In this document: in pieces, positions 37,290 through 46,920 of the stretch
Layout of the letters: the number at the start of each line of letters is the position of its first letter
How positions within the stretch are numbered: position 1 is the first letter of the stretch
NCBI GenBank assembly: GCA_902771725.1
Contig: CACXXT010000018.1
Span: 1-51,251, forward strand
From: an uncultured Bacteroidales bacterium
GTDB lineage: Bacteria > Bacteroidota > Bacteroidia > Bacteroidales > Bacteroidaceae
Reading direction: 5' to 3'
Length of the DNA stretch: 51,251 nucleotides
Translations under genes and position numbers: made by a program
Notes under the pieces: generated by a model
Databases searched by the model: none
Told to the model about the DNA's origin: nothing
What the model saw: the letters and a program-made list of their open reading frames with translations, nothing else

Positions 37290-39794
37290 TTATCGGAGCT
37301 CTGCTCCAATTTCTTTTTTTATGTTAGTAATTAATTTTTGCATAATGGCATCGATGGCTCGGTCATTGAGGGTCTTGGTCTCATCTTGCAGGATGAAATT
37401 GACGGCGTAGGATTTCTTGCCAGCGGGGAGGTTCTTACCCTCGTAGACATCGAAGAGGCGTACTTCCTTCAGCAGCTTGCGCTCGGAATGGTAGGCAACA
37501 GCCTCAATCTGGGCAAACTCCACACTCTTGTCCACCAGCAGTGCTAGGTCGCGACTGACAGCGGGGAACTTAGGCAATTCCGTAAAACTGACTTTCTCCT
37601 TGCGAATGAGCTTCATGACCTGCCCCCAGGCAATGTCGGCAAAGTAGACCTCCGTCGGAATATCGAAGCCTACTTGCAGACGCTTGGCCACGATTCCCAG
37701 TTCTGCTATCATCTTGCCGCCACGGTTTTCAATGCGCAGGCTCTTAGCGTAGATGTCGTTCTGACCATTCTTGAAGACGAGGGCACCGAAGGGGACGCCC
37801 AGACGGCGGAAGATATTCATCACCTGAGCCTTCAGACCGTAGAAAGTCTGATCCTCATCAGGATGAGCCCACGATCCGCTGACACGCTTGCCGGTCACCC
37901 AAAGGCCGAGATGGTAGTCTTCCGAGTAGGCATCGAGCACGTGCTTGATGACCTCGGGGTCACGGCTGGAACTGACACCGGGAATTATCTCCGGACATTT
38001 CTTCTCAGCGTGGAAATAGTAGCAGTTGCCAAATTCGAAGAACTGGAGGTCACCACGCCGGCGGTTGACATTGCGGCTGATACTCTCCAGACCGCCAAAG
38101 AGGAGCGTCTGACGCAGCACACTGAGATCCTGCGAGAGCGGATTCATCAGACGAACGCAGTTCTCTGCCTTGTAGCAGCCCAGCTCCTCATAGTAAGCAG
38201 CCTTGGTGAGGGAATTGTTCAGGATCTCGTTGAAGCCGGCACCCAACAGCTGCTCGGACACCAGGTTCTGCAACTTGAAGCTCTTATCCACATCACCCTT
38301 GATAGCGATGGCAGAATTCAGCGAGAGAGGTATCTCAACATTGTTGTAGCCATAGATGCGCAGGATGTCTTCCACGACGTCGCAAGGGCGCTGAACATCT
38401 ACGCGGTATGCTGGCACGATGAGCTTCAGGCCTTCTGCTGTCTCCTCGTCGATGCGCATTTCCAGAGAGGTACAGATGCTCTTCACCGTTTCTGCAGGTA
38501 TGTGCTGACCTATCAACTGATCGATATAGTCGTAGGTGATGCTGACAGGGAAGTCCGGCAACGGCTGAGGATAGACATCCGTGATTTCCATAGAGACCTT
38601 ACCTCCAGCGAGTTGCTGGCAAAGCAGAGCTGCATATTTCAGGGCATAAATCTGACCGTTGGGATCTATGCCTCGTTCGAAGCGGAAGCTGGCATCGGTC
38701 TGCAGGCCATGGCGACGGGCACTCTTGCGAATCCAGGTGGGATGGAAATAAGCGCTCTCCAGAAGAATATTGCGGGTGGTCTCATAGGTACCGCTTCCCT
38801 TGCCGCCGTAAACACCACCAATGCACATAGGCTCCTCGGTGTTGCAGATCATCAGGTCGTGGTCGCTGAGCTTGCGTTCCACGCCGTCCAAGGTTTCGAA
38901 GGGAGTACCTTCAGGCATGGTCTTAACGATGACCTCGCCACCTATGATCATATCGGCATCGAAGCAGTGCAGGGGCTGACCGAACGCCATCATGACGTAA
39001 TTCGTGATGTCCACGATATTGTTGATTGGGCGCAGACCGATGGTGGTCAGGTGGTCGCGCAGCCATTTGGGACTCTCCTTGACTTCGCAGCCCGTAACGG
39101 TCACAGCAGCATAGCGGGGACAGGCTTCACTATTCTCCACGCGGATGGGAATCTCCAAGTCGTGATTGTCTACCTTAAAGTCCTCCACGGAGGGACGATG
39201 CAGACTGGTCTTATAGCCGTTCTGTACGAGCCAGGCATAGAGGTCGCGTGCCACACCATAATGCGAGCAGGCATCGGAATGGTTGGGGGTGATGTCGACT
39301 TCTATGAGCCAGTCGCTCTCAAGGCCGAAATACTGTGCTGCCTTCATACCTACGGGAGTATCTTCGGGCAGGATGATGATGCCATCGTGGCTCTCTCCCA
39401 CTCCGATCTCGTCCTCTGCACAAATCATGCCGCATGACTCGATGCCGCGCAGCTTGGATTTCTTAATGGTGAACTCCTGGTCGCCGTCGTAGAGTTTGGT
39501 GCCGAGTGTGGCGACAATCACTTTCTGTCCGGCGGCCACATTGGGAGCTCCACAGACTATCTGCTGATGCTCTGTGCCAAGATCCACGGTGCAGACATGC
39601 ATATGGTCGCTGTTGGGATGCTGTTCGCAGGTGAGAACATGGCCTACGACCAGTCCTTCCAGTCCTCCGCGATTACTCTGCACCTCTTCCACGCCTTCAA
39701 CTTCGAGACCGATAGAAGTGAGTGCATCTGCTACTTCCTGAGCAGTCAACTCCAGGTCGACATACTCTCTGAGCCATTTATAGGAAATGTTCAT
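37290..39794 (-). CDS. pheT: Phenylalanyl-tRNA synthetase beta subunit
   Basis: An 834-residue class II synthetase subunit. The N-terminal tRNA-binding OB domain (about 40-150, 'VVGHVLTCEQHPNSDHMHVC') is followed by B3/B4 editing ('RVENSEACPRYAAVTVTG'), B5 ('RPCDVVEDILRIYGYNNVEI') and a catalytic-like core, then the FDX-ACB anticodon-binding domain at the C-terminus ('LPKFPAVSRDLALLVDKSVE'). pheS is not in the window, so the subunit genes are unlinked, as is usual in Bacteroidetes. It has its own promoter (39901-39894) and a structured leader. Confidence 0.96.
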   Translation of the reverse strand: MNISYKWLREYVDLELTAQEVADALTSIGLEVEGVEEVQSNRGGLEGLVVGHVLTCEQHPNSDHMHVCTVDLGTEHQQIVCGAPNVAAGQKVIVATLGTKLYDGDQEFTIKKSKLRGIESCGMICAEDEIGVGESHDGIIILPEDTPVGMKAAQYFGLESDWLIEVDITPNHSDACSHYGVARDLYAWLVQNGYKTSLHRPSVEDFKVDNHDLEIPIRVENSEACPRYAAVTVTGCEVKESPKWLRDHLTTIGLRPINNIVDITNYVMMAFGQPLHCFDADMIIGGEVIVKTMPEGTPFETLDGVERKLSDHDLMICNTEEPMCIGGVYGGKGSGTYETTRNILLESAYFHPTWIRKSARRHGLQTDASFRFERGIDPNGQIYALKYAALLCQQLAGGKVSMEITDVYPQPLPDFPVSITYDYIDQLIGQHIPAETVKSICTSLEMRIDEETAEGLKLIVPAYRVDVQRPCDVVEDILRIYGYNNVEIPLSLNSAIAIKGDVDKSFKLQNLVSEQLLGAGFNEILNNSLTKAAYYEELGCYKAENCVRLMNPLSQDLSVLRQTLLFGGLESISRNVNRRRGDLQFFEFGNCYYFHAEKKCPEIIPGVSSSRDPEVIKHVLDAYSEDYHLGLWVTGKRVSGSWAHPDEDQTFYGLKAQVMNIFRRLGVPFGALVFKNGQNDIYAKSLRIENRGGKMIAELGIVAKRLQVGFDIPTEVYFADIAWGQVMKLIRKEKVSFTELPKFPAVSRDLALLVDKSVEFAQIEAVAYHSERKLLKEVRLFDVYEGKNLPAGKKSYAVNFILQDETKTLNDRAIDAIMQKLITNIKKEIGAELR

Positions 39795-39844
39795 CTCTTA
39801 TTATAGGATTATTACGTTTTCGATTCTGACGATTCAGGCACTAT

Positions 39845-39901
39845 TGAGCAGCTCTTTCGAGTAGTAAAGAGCCTGAAATCTTGTTTTCGCGCGCAAAAGT
39901 A
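39845..39901 (-). promoter_or_regulatory. -7 box and folded leader of pheT
   Basis: TACTTTTG at 39901-39894 (minus strand), then a leader that can form GCTCTTT / AAAGAGC (39872-39866 with 39857-39851) inside a weaker outer stem. No T-run follows, and no known riboswitch or T-box motif was recognised. Confidence 0.45.
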
Positions 39902-39977
39902 CAAAAAAGTAGTGAACTTTCAGCATGTAGGCTCCAACTTTTTTGTGTTGCCTTCGCTTCCAACGGCGATTTTCGTG

Positions 39978-41546
39978 TCAGAAGGGCATATTATCAGCTG
40001 TAGGCATTGGTCCAAAGGGCTCTGTTTTGCTATCTTGGGCAAGTGCTTCGCTTTCTGGAGCCGGAGGCATATCGGGCACGTCGGCATCGTTCATCTGAGA
40101 GCCGTAGCTTACGTTCTCTCCCGGCACTGGCACGTAGTCGTCCGAGACATCCTGAAAGCGAGCGAACTCACTACGGAAACGCAGAAGCACCGTGTCCACG
40201 GCACCATTACGGTGCTTGGCGATGATGAACTCCGCCATACCACGAAGGTTGCGTCCCTTCTCGTCCTGATAGATCTTGTAGTACTCCGGGCGGTGGATGA
40301 AGCAGACCATATCTGCATCCTGCTCAATGGCACCCGACTCACGGAGGTCGCTGAGCTGCGGACGCTTGCCGTCGTCGCCATCGCGTTTCTCCACACTACG
40401 GTTTAACTGCGAGAGGGCAATGATCGGGATGTTCAGTTCCTTGGCCAGCCCCTTGAGTGAGCGCGAGATATTGGACACCTCTTCCTGGCGTGAACCGAAA
40501 CTCATGCCCGAAGCGTTCATCAGTTGAAGGTAGTCGATGAGAATGAGCTGCACGCCGTGTTCGCGAACCAGGCGACGAGCCTTGGTGCGCAACTCAAAGA
40601 CGGAGAGTGAAGGCGTGTCGTCTACGTAGAAGGGAGCATCGTAGAGCTGGCGAATTCGGTTGTCCAGCTGTCCCCATTCGTAGGATTCCAGCTGCCCGCT
40701 TTTCATCTTGTCACCTGGAATCTCACAGACGTTAATCATCAGACGCTTGACCAACTGCACATTAGACATTTCCAGAGAGAACATCGCCACGGGTTTACGG
40801 AAGTCCACGGCAATGCGTTTGGCCATCGAAAGGACGAATGCCGTCTTACCCATTGCCGGTCGGGCGGCAATGATGATGAGGTCGGAGTTCTGCCATCCGC
40901 TGGTAATCTTGTCGATTTTGGTGAAACCACTACTGAGTCCGGAGAGTCCATCGCGGCGGGCAGCGGCTTTCTGCAGTTCCTCGTAGGCTTCATGGATGAC
41001 CGGGTTGATCTGCGTATAGTCTTTCTTCAGGTTCTGCTGTGAGATGGCAAAGAGCTTTCCCTCAGCCTCCTGCATGAGGTCGTCAATATCGATAGTGCTA
41101 TCGAAGGCGGACTGCTGAATCAGGCTGGTATAGGTGATGAGTTCCCGCGCCAAAGCTTTCTGGGCAATGATCTTGGCGTGGTACTCTATGTGAGCGGAGG
41201 AGGTCACGTTTTGCGAAAGCTGCATCAGATAGATGGGTCCTCCCGCTTCCTCGAGTTGTGACTTGCGGTCGAGGTAATCGCGCACGGTCAGGATATCCAC
41301 AGGACGTTGCTGTGCACAGAGCGAACGGACTGCATCGAAAATAAGTTGGTGGCGATGGTCGTAGAAACTCTCGGGCTTCAGCGTCTCGCTGACGAGCGAG
41401 TAGGCATCTTGTTCAATCATCAGCGCGCCAAGTACAGCCTGCTCCATCTCGATATTCTGCGGCTGTTGGTGCCCGTAGGCGTCCTCCTGAGGGGTATTCA
41501 CCTGACGGGTACGTGGATTGGGTCTGCGATTATTAGTTGCTGGCAT
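39978..41546 (-). CDS. dnaB: Replicative DNA helicase DnaB
   Basis: A 522-residue hexameric helicase. A Pro/Asn/Arg-rich N-terminal arm (1-30) precedes the DnaB N-terminal domain ('EMEQAVLGALMIEQDAY', about 33), a linker helix, and the RecA-like motor with Walker A 'ARPAMGKTAF' (about 228), 'MFSLEMSNVQLVKRLM', Walker B 'LILIDYLQLM', and 'LSQLNRSVEKR'. Acidic, Pro-rich C-terminal tail. No intein. It unwinds DNA at the replication fork. Confidence 0.96.
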   Translation of the reverse strand: MPATNNRRPNPRTRQVNTPQEDAYGHQQPQNIEMEQAVLGALMIEQDAYSLVSETLKPESFYDHRHQLIFDAVRSLCAQQRPVDILTVRDYLDRKSQLEEAGGPIYLMQLSQNVTSSAHIEYHAKIIAQKALARELITYTSLIQQSAFDSTIDIDDLMQEAEGKLFAISQQNLKKDYTQINPVIHEAYEELQKAAARRDGLSGLSSGFTKIDKITSGWQNSDLIIIAARPAMGKTAFVLSMAKRIAVDFRKPVAMFSLEMSNVQLVKRLMINVCEIPGDKMKSGQLESYEWGQLDNRIRQLYDAPFYVDDTPSLSVFELRTKARRLVREHGVQLILIDYLQLMNASGMSFGSRQEEVSNISRSLKGLAKELNIPIIALSQLNRSVEKRDGDDGKRPQLSDLRESGAIEQDADMVCFIHRPEYYKIYQDEKGRNLRGMAEFIIAKHRNGAVDTVLLRFRSEFARFQDVSDDYVPVPGENVSYGSQMNDADVPDMPPAPESEALAQDSKTEPFGPMPTADNMPF

Positions 41547-41591
41547 GAAAGGATTTTGAATAAGATTATGTTTTTATGATTTACCAATTTC

Positions 41592-41639
41592 GGTATATCG
41601 GAATATCGGTTTGTCGGAATACCGAGGTATCGATATACC
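41592..41639. repeat. Inverted and tandem 'ATATCGG' repeats between kdsB and dnaB
   Basis: GGTATATCG (41592-41600) pairs with CGATATACC (41631-41639); between them the unit TATCGG/TGTCGG recurs several times. It could serve as the kdsB terminator on the minus strand, although no clear T-run follows. Confidence 0.5.
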
Positions 41640-41663
41640 TAATATATTATATAGTTAATTCCC

Positions 41664-42419
41664 TCATTTCCTCATCCCTTTTAGGAACTCTTCAGCCCGG
41701 GCTAGGTCTTCGGGAGTGTCTATTCCGATGGTTTCTACCTGCGAAACGCCCACCTGTATGTGATATCCAGCCTGCAGCCATCTGAGTTGTTCCAGACTCT
41801 CGGCCACCTCCAGGGGCGATTGAGGCAGAGCGGTGATCTGGCGAAGCACTTCTGGACGATAGGCATAAAGTCCGATGTGTTTGTAGAACGTGTGGCTGCT
41901 CAACCACTCGCAGCGTTCCACTCCGCGCAGGTAAGGAATGACACTTCGGCTAAAGTAGAGCGCACGCCCATGGTCGTCGACCACCACCTTAGGACTGTTG
42001 GGATTCTCCAGGGCTGCGAGGCCGTCCTGCGGGCTGAAGGGTTTGACGAGTGTGGCAATCTGCGTGTCTTCGTTGTCGAAGCATTGCTGGATAGCTTTTA
42101 GCTGCGACGGCTGGATGAAGGGTTCGTCGCCCTGGATGTTCACCACCACGTCGTATTTTTCACCGATGTGTTCGTAGGCTTCCCAGACACGGTCCGTGCC
42201 GCTCTTGTGGTGTACGCTGGTCATCACAGCTTTTCCTCCGAAAGATGTCACGACATCATAGATGCGCTGATCGTCCGTTGCGACCACTGCAGCATCGAAA
42301 AAACCATCGACTTGGCGATAGACTCTTTCGATGACCGTTAAGCCTCCAAGAAGGGCTAAAGGTTTGGCTGGAAACCGCTTAGAAGCGTATCTTGCGGGTA
42401 TGATTCCAATAAAAGTCAT
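41664..42419 (-). CDS. kdsB: 3-deoxy-manno-octulosonate (KDO) cytidylyltransferase
   Basis: A 251-residue CMP-KDO synthetase beginning MTFIGIIPARYASKRFPAKP. Motifs: 'ARYASKRFPAKPL' for CTP binding, 'VVATDDQRI', 'GTDRVWEAYEHI', 'VVNIQGDEPFIQP' and 'HIGLYAYRPEVL'. It activates KDO for lipid A-core assembly, confirming a Gram-negative envelope. Divergent from the folK-like gene. Confidence 0.96.
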   Translation of the reverse strand: MTFIGIIPARYASKRFPAKPLALLGGLTVIERVYRQVDGFFDAAVVATDDQRIYDVVTSFGGKAVMTSVHHKSGTDRVWEAYEHIGEKYDVVVNIQGDEPFIQPSQLKAIQQCFDNEDTQIATLVKPFSPQDGLAALENPNSPKVVVDDHGRALYFSRSVIPYLRGVERCEWLSSHTFYKHIGLYAYRPEVLRQITALPQSPLEVAESLEQLRWLQAGYHIQVGVSQVETIGIDTPEDLARAEEFLKGMRK

Positions 42420-42472
42420 AAAAGATTTTATAAAAATTGTGAAAATTTAGTCGTTATATCCGAAAAAAGTTG

Positions 42473-42480
42473 TACCTTCG
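42473..42480 (+). promoter_or_regulatory. -7-like element of the folK-like gene
   Basis: TACCTTCG, one change from TAnnTTTG, 8 nt before the ATG at 42489, giving a very short leader. No -33 seen. Confidence 0.35.
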
Positions 42481-42488
42481 CGCTTGAA

Positions 42489-42881
42489 ATGAGCACACAT
42501 AAGTTATATATTGGCATTGGCACCAACCTGTCGACGGCAGAACAGGTGCTTCTTTGGACCAAGCGGAAGCTGTCCGAAGCCTTTCGTGGCGAGGCGCGTT
42601 ATAGCACCCCTGTCAAGACCGATCCCGTCAATTTCCCCAGCAAGGAAAAGTTTACTAACCAACTCGTGATTATCGAGACCGACGTGCCTACGGCATTCGC
42701 CAAGCCCCTGCTGAAAAGCATCGAGCGGCAATTGGGACGCACCGATGAGGATGCAACCCGTGGCGTGGTTCGTCTGGATCTCGACCTGCTCTGCATGGAT
42801 GGCAAAATCCTCCGTGAAGAAGAGTGGGATCGCGGCTACATCAAGCAGGCACGCGAGGAGCTGGAAGGCCCGGGGGAATAA
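42489..42881 (+). CDS. folK: HPPK (folK)-like pyrophosphokinase
   Basis: A 130-residue protein starting MSTHKLYIGIGTNLSTAEQV, like the 'YIGLGSNLGD' opening of 6-hydroxymethyl-7,8-dihydropterin pyrophosphokinase. 'LKSIERQLGRTDEDATRGVV' and 'RLDLDLLCMDGK' correspond to the family's 'ExxxGR' and 'R-x-D-L-D-L-L' motifs that hold Mg-ATP. It is shorter than typical HPPK (about 160) and lacks the usual C-terminal 'PHP...R.FVL' part, so it may be a divergent or reduced form. Folate pathway role is likely but not proven. Confidence 0.75.
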   Translation: MSTHKLYIGIGTNLSTAEQVLLWTKRKLSEAFRGEARYSTPVKTDPVNFPSKEKFTNQLVIIETDVPTAFAKPLLKSIERQLGRTDEDATRGVVRLDLDLLCMDGKILREEEWDRGYIKQAREELEGPGE

Positions 42882-42905
42882 GACGTTCATCATCCTACTG
42901 CATCA

Positions 42906-45233
42906 TCAATTGAAGAGGTTGTCGAGTCCCACAGACTCGTCAATCTCTTCTGTTACTTGTTCTTCAACGGAGGAACCGCAGGGGTCGAAGCCCGCGGGCA
43001 TGTCGAACTGCTCGTCTTGGGAGTAGCCCAGTGAGGTGTCTGCATAGACCTTCTTCAGGAATCCTGCGCAGATGGGCAGCGAGGCTGCAGCACCCTGACC
43101 ATAAGCCATGCTGTTGAAGTGGATGTCGCGTTCATCGCCACCCACCCAGGCACCAAAGGCCAGACGCGGCGTGTAGCCCACGAACCAGCCATCGGAGTTG
43201 TCGTTCGTCGTTCCCGTCTTGCCACCCATGGGTGCTGAGATTCCCAGTCGTCGCATACGTGCACCCGTTCCACTGTCCACGACTCCGCGCATGAGCACTA
43301 TCATCTTTGCAGCACTCTTATCATCAATAACTTCGTTCATGCGGGGGAAGAACTCGCCAACGGTGTTGCCGTCGGAATCTTCTATGCGGGTCACGAACAA
43401 CGGAGCCGAACGGATTCCCTTGTTGGGGAAGGCAGTGTAGGCCGAGACCATTTCCAGCACCGAGATGTCACAGGGACCCAGACACAGCGACAACGATGGT
43501 ACAATTTCCTGATTCCTGATACCAAACTCATGCAGCAGACGCACCAGCGCCGTAGGATTGAGTTGGTTCATAAGATATGCCGTGACCCAGTTGTTGGATT
43601 GAGCCAGTCCCCACTTCAGGGTGACCATCTCACCATAGCGCGCACGGCTGCCGTTGCGTGGTGTCCACGTCTGATTGCCTACCTGATAGGTCTGCTGCAC
43701 GTTTGGTACCACGTCGCACGGACTCCAATTGTTCATCATCGCCAGGGTGTACACATAGGGTTTCATCGTCGAACCGATCTGGCGGCGTCCCATTCCGGCC
43801 ATGTCATATTGGAAGTGGCTGTAGTTCAGTCCGCCCACATAGGCCTTGACTTGCCCCGTGCGGGTATCCATGCAAACGAAGCCCGAACGGAGGAAATGTT
43901 TGTAGTACTTGATACTGTCCATGGGCGACATCGTGGTATCGACATCGCCGCCGTGAGTGTAGACGGTCATCTCTGTGGGCGTGGCGAAATTCTTCTCTAT
44001 CTGTTCATCGGTCAGTCCTGCATTCTTCAGCTGGATGTAGCGCTCACTCTGGTGCATGGCGCGATAGAGGTTCTGACGGTACTTGTTCATGGAGATTCCC
44101 GCTGCATAAGGCGCATTGGACTTTCCTTTGCGCTCGGCATCGAAGAGCGGTTGCAGATAGACAGCCACGTGCGCATCCATGGACTCTTCGGCGTAGCGCT
44201 GCATACGGCTGTCTATGGTGGTGTACACCTTCAGGCCGTCTGTATATATATTATAAGGTGTACCATCCTTCTTCTTGTTCTTGTTGCACCAGCCATACAG
44301 AGGATTTGTTGCCCACTCCAGACTGTCATCGAAGAATATCTGGTTCTGCCACGCAGCATAGTTGCTGCGAACGGGTTTCTTGGCCATCAGAATAGAGCGC
44401 AGGTATTCGCGCACATAGGTGCCCTCGCCTTCCTTGTGGTCCTGGCGGTGGAAGTTCAGTTCCAGAGGTTCCTTCATCAGGCGATTGGCCTCGCTCTCGT
44501 TGAGGTAGCCGGCCTTCAGCATCTGTCCCAGCACGGTGTTGCGGCGTTGCAGGGCACGTTCCTGATGGCGCACGGGATTGTAGAGCGACGGGTTCTTGCA
44601 CATGCCTATGAGTGTGGCGCTCTCTGTGACCGTGAGGTCTTTGGGTTCCTTGCCAAAGTAAGTCTTGGCGGCGGTCTTCAGACCTACGGCGTTGTAGAGG
44701 AAATCAAAGTGGTTGAGGTACATCGAGAGGATCTCGTCCTTCGTGTAGAAACGCTCCAGTTGTACGGCTATCACCCACTCTATGGGCTTCTGCATCACAC
44801 GCTCGGCCACACTGCCAGCCTTAGCGGAGTAGAGTTGCTTGGCCAGCTGCTGGGTGATGGTACTTCCGCCTCCGGCCTGAGTCTGACGCAGTAAACCGCG
44901 CTTGACGATGGCGCGCATCAGCGCACGGAAGTCTATTCCAGAGTGCTCGTAGAAACGTACGTCCTCCGTGGCCACCAGCGCCTGAACGGTGGAAGGCGCG
45001 ATGTCCTCGTAGCTGACGAAGATACGGTTGGCGCGCGTGTAACTCCACGTGCCCAGCAGGCGCCCGTCCGACGAGATGACCTGTGATGCGAACTTGTTTA
45101 CTGGATTCTCCAGTTGTTTCAGTTCGGGCATGTATCCGATGTAGCCGCGGGCGATGGCCCAGAACGTCATGGCTGCGCCTGCAATCACCAGCAGCAGAAG
45201 CGACCAAAGTATGATAAAGAATGTTTTTCTCAT
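42906..45233 (-). CDS. mrcA: Bifunctional class A penicillin-binding protein (PBP1A)
   Basis: A 775-residue protein. A single N-terminal membrane anchor (about 5-27) precedes a GT51 transglycosylase domain with 'ATEDVRFYEHSGID' (catalytic Glu about 88), 'GGSTITQQLAKQLY' and 'KDEILSMYLN', followed by a transpeptidase domain with SxxK 'IGSTMKPYVYTLAM' (Ser about 487), SxN 'AQSNNWV' and KTG 'GGKTGTTNDNSDGWFVGY' (about 669). It polymerises and cross-links peptidoglycan in the periplasm. Divergent from pyrB. Confidence 0.96.
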   Translation of the reverse strand: MRKTFFIILWSLLLLVIAGAAMTFWAIARGYIGYMPELKQLENPVNKFASQVISSDGRLLGTWSYTRANRIFVSYEDIAPSTVQALVATEDVRFYEHSGIDFRALMRAIVKRGLLRQTQAGGGSTITQQLAKQLYSAKAGSVAERVMQKPIEWVIAVQLERFYTKDEILSMYLNHFDFLYNAVGLKTAAKTYFGKEPKDLTVTESATLIGMCKNPSLYNPVRHQERALQRRNTVLGQMLKAGYLNESEANRLMKEPLELNFHRQDHKEGEGTYVREYLRSILMAKKPVRSNYAAWQNQIFFDDSLEWATNPLYGWCNKNKKKDGTPYNIYTDGLKVYTTIDSRMQRYAEESMDAHVAVYLQPLFDAERKGKSNAPYAAGISMNKYRQNLYRAMHQSERYIQLKNAGLTDEQIEKNFATPTEMTVYTHGGDVDTTMSPMDSIKYYKHFLRSGFVCMDTRTGQVKAYVGGLNYSHFQYDMAGMGRRQIGSTMKPYVYTLAMMNNWSPCDVVPNVQQTYQVGNQTWTPRNGSRARYGEMVTLKWGLAQSNNWVTAYLMNQLNPTALVRLLHEFGIRNQEIVPSLSLCLGPCDISVLEMVSAYTAFPNKGIRSAPLFVTRIEDSDGNTVGEFFPRMNEVIDDKSAAKMIVLMRGVVDSGTGARMRRLGISAPMGGKTGTTNDNSDGWFVGYTPRLAFGAWVGGDERDIHFNSMAYGQGAAASLPICAGFLKKVYADTSLGYSQDEQFDMPAGFDPCGSSVEEQVTEEIDESVGLDNLFN

Positions 45234-45266
45234 GATTTGTACCTTTCAGAAGGCGGTTTTGGGTTG

Positions 45267-45274
45267 CAAATTTA
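45267..45274 (-). promoter_or_regulatory. -7 promoter element of mrcA
   Basis: Minus-strand TAAATTTG, 33 nt upstream of the mrcA ATG. Confidence 0.45.
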
Positions 45275-45380
45275 GTGATTTTCTCGCAAACTACGTGCAT
45301 GAAACAAGGAAAAGTTCTTTTTTTTGCCTTTCTGCGCAAACTTCCTCCCATTTCATAGCACTTCTTTCGATGTTTTGCCT

Positions 45381-45388
45381 TACTTTTG
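45381..45388 (+). promoter_or_regulatory. -7 promoter element of pyrBI
   Basis: TACTTTTG, 27 nt before the ATG at 45416. It overlaps the alternative TTG start at 45386 and so argues against that longer frame. Confidence 0.5.
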
Positions 45389-45415
45389 CGCAGAATTACG
45401 CACATATATCGACCT

Positions 45416-46360
45416 ATGAATAGAAGCCTTGTCACACTAGCAGAGCATTCGCGAGAGAAAATCGAGTATCTCATACGGATGGCACAGGAGTTCGAACGGC
45501 AACCCAACCGACTCCTGCTTCAGGGACGCGTAGTCGCCACCCTCTTCTTTGAACCCAGCACCCGCACACGTCTCAGTTTCGAGACTGCGGCCAATCGTCT
45601 GGGCGCCCGCGTCATTGGTTTCGCAGACCCCAAAGTCACCAGCGGAACCAAGGGCGAGACCCTGAAGGACACCATCATGATGGTATCCAACTACGCCGAC
45701 ATCATCGTCATGCGCCACTACCTCGAAGGGGCCGCCCGTTATGCATCAGAAGTGGCACCCGTGCCGATTATCAACGCAGGCGACGGAGCAAACCAGCATC
45801 CCTCGCAAACCATGCTGGACCTCTACACCATCTACCAGACCCAGGGTACATTGGACAATCTGGACATTTACCTCGTTGGCGATCTTAAGTACGGCCGCAC
45901 CGTCCACAGTTTGCTCATGGCCATGCGCCATTTCAACCCCACGTTCCACTTCATTGCCCCGGACGAACTCGCCATGCCGGAGACCTACAAGACCTACTGC
46001 CGAATGCATGGTATCCGCTACGAGGAGCACAAGGAATTCGATGCCGACCTCATCGCGGGCGCGGATATATTATATATGACGCGCGTTCAGAAGGAGCGTT
46101 TCTCAGACCTTATGGAGTACGAACGCGTGAAGGACCGCTATCTTCTCAAGCTCGACATGCTCTCCAAGGCCAAGACAAACATGCGCATCCTGCACCCGCT
46201 GCCACGCGTGAACGAAATCGAATATGCCATCGACGACGACCCGCACGCCTACTACTTCCAGCAGGCGCGCAACGGACTCTTCGCACGTCAGGCGCTCATC
46301 TGCGATGCTCTCGGCATCACACTTGAGCAAGTGAAGAACGACAAAACTATCATTCCATAA
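45416..46360 (+). CDS. pyrB: Aspartate carbamoyltransferase catalytic subunit
   Basis: A 314-residue enzyme beginning [20 protein letters not shown]. Carbamoyl-phosphate loop '[15 protein letters not shown]', '[12 protein letters not shown]', '[13 protein letters not shown]' and the C-terminal 'HPLPRVNEI' aspartate-site motif are all present. It makes N-carbamoyl-aspartate in pyrimidine synthesis. The longer frame from 45386 starts with TTG inside the -7 box and is rejected. pyrI follows after 43 nt. Confidence 0.97.
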   Translation: MNRSLVTLAEHSREKIEYLIRMAQEFERQPNRLLLQGRVVATLFFEPSTRTRLSFETAANRLGARVIGFADPKVTSGTKGETLKDTIMMVSNYADIIVMRHYLEGAARYASEVAPVPIINAGDGANQHPSQTMLDLYTIYQTQGTLDNLDIYLVGDLKYGRTVHSLLMAMRHFNPTFHFIAPDELAMPETYKTYCRMHGIRYEEHKEFDADLIAGADILYMTRVQKERFSDLMEYERVKDRYLLKLDMLSKAKTNMRILHPLPRVNEIEYAIDDDPHAYYFQQARNGLFARQALICDALGITLEQVKNDKTIIP

Positions 46361-46403
46361 TAATCAGCGAGCCTGCAGCGTATGCCTGCGGGAGAAAGAA
46401 GAT

Positions 46404-46859
46404 ATGAAAAGAGAACAACTCATCGTCAGCGCCCTGGACCACGGCACAGTCATCGACCACATCCCCTGCGAGCGGCTCTTTGAGGTCATCAACCTCTTAC
46501 ACCTCGATCAGATGACCAGTAAGGTCACCATCGGCTTCAACCTCAAGAGCAGCAAGATGGGCACAAAGAGCATCATCAAGATTGCCGACAAGTTCTTCAC
46601 CGACGAGGAACTGAACCAGCTCAGCGTCGTTGCACCAAACGTATCGCTGTCCATCATCCGTGACTACGAGGTGGTGGAGAAAAAGCAGGTATGCCTCCCA
46701 GACGAGCTCTACGGCATCATCCGCTGCAACAATCCCAAGTGCATCACCAACAACGAACCCATGCGCACCCTCTTCCACATCACCGACAAGGAGGCTGGCA
46801 TCGTCCGTTGCCACTACTGCAACCACGAGCAGGACATCAAGAAGGTCACGCTCACATAA
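46404..46859 (+). CDS. pyrI: Aspartate carbamoyltransferase regulatory subunit
   Basis: A 151-residue protein starting [20 protein letters not shown]. The N-terminal nucleotide-binding part is followed by a zinc domain with Cys ligands in '[10 protein letters not shown]' and 'CHYCNH', the four-Cys site that contacts PyrB. It gives allosteric control by CTP and ATP. Directly after pyrB, as in enteric and Bacteroidetes pyrBI operons. Confidence 0.96.
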   Translation: MKREQLIVSALDHGTVIDHIPCERLFEVINLLHLDQMTSKVTIGFNLKSSKMGTKSIIKIADKFFTDEELNQLSVVAPNVSLSIIRDYEVVEKKQVCLPDELYGIIRCNNPKCITNNEPMRTLFHITDKEAGIVRCHYCNHEQDIKKVTLT

Positions 46860-46920
46860 TCTGTCGCCCGGCCTTTGGTCGACCGGCACTTCAGGAAATC
46901 CGTAATCAGTAAATCATATT

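Noticed and set aside
37674..39437. 587-codon plus-strand frame antisense to pheT
   Set aside because: It lies wholly over pheT, which has all family motifs on the other strand; the peptide has no recognisable domain and reflects GC-biased codon use.
42906..45233. Monofunctional transglycosylase or PBP2-type call for the PBP gene
   Set aside because: Both the GT51 and the SxxK/SxN/KTG transpeptidase motifs are present, so it is class A.
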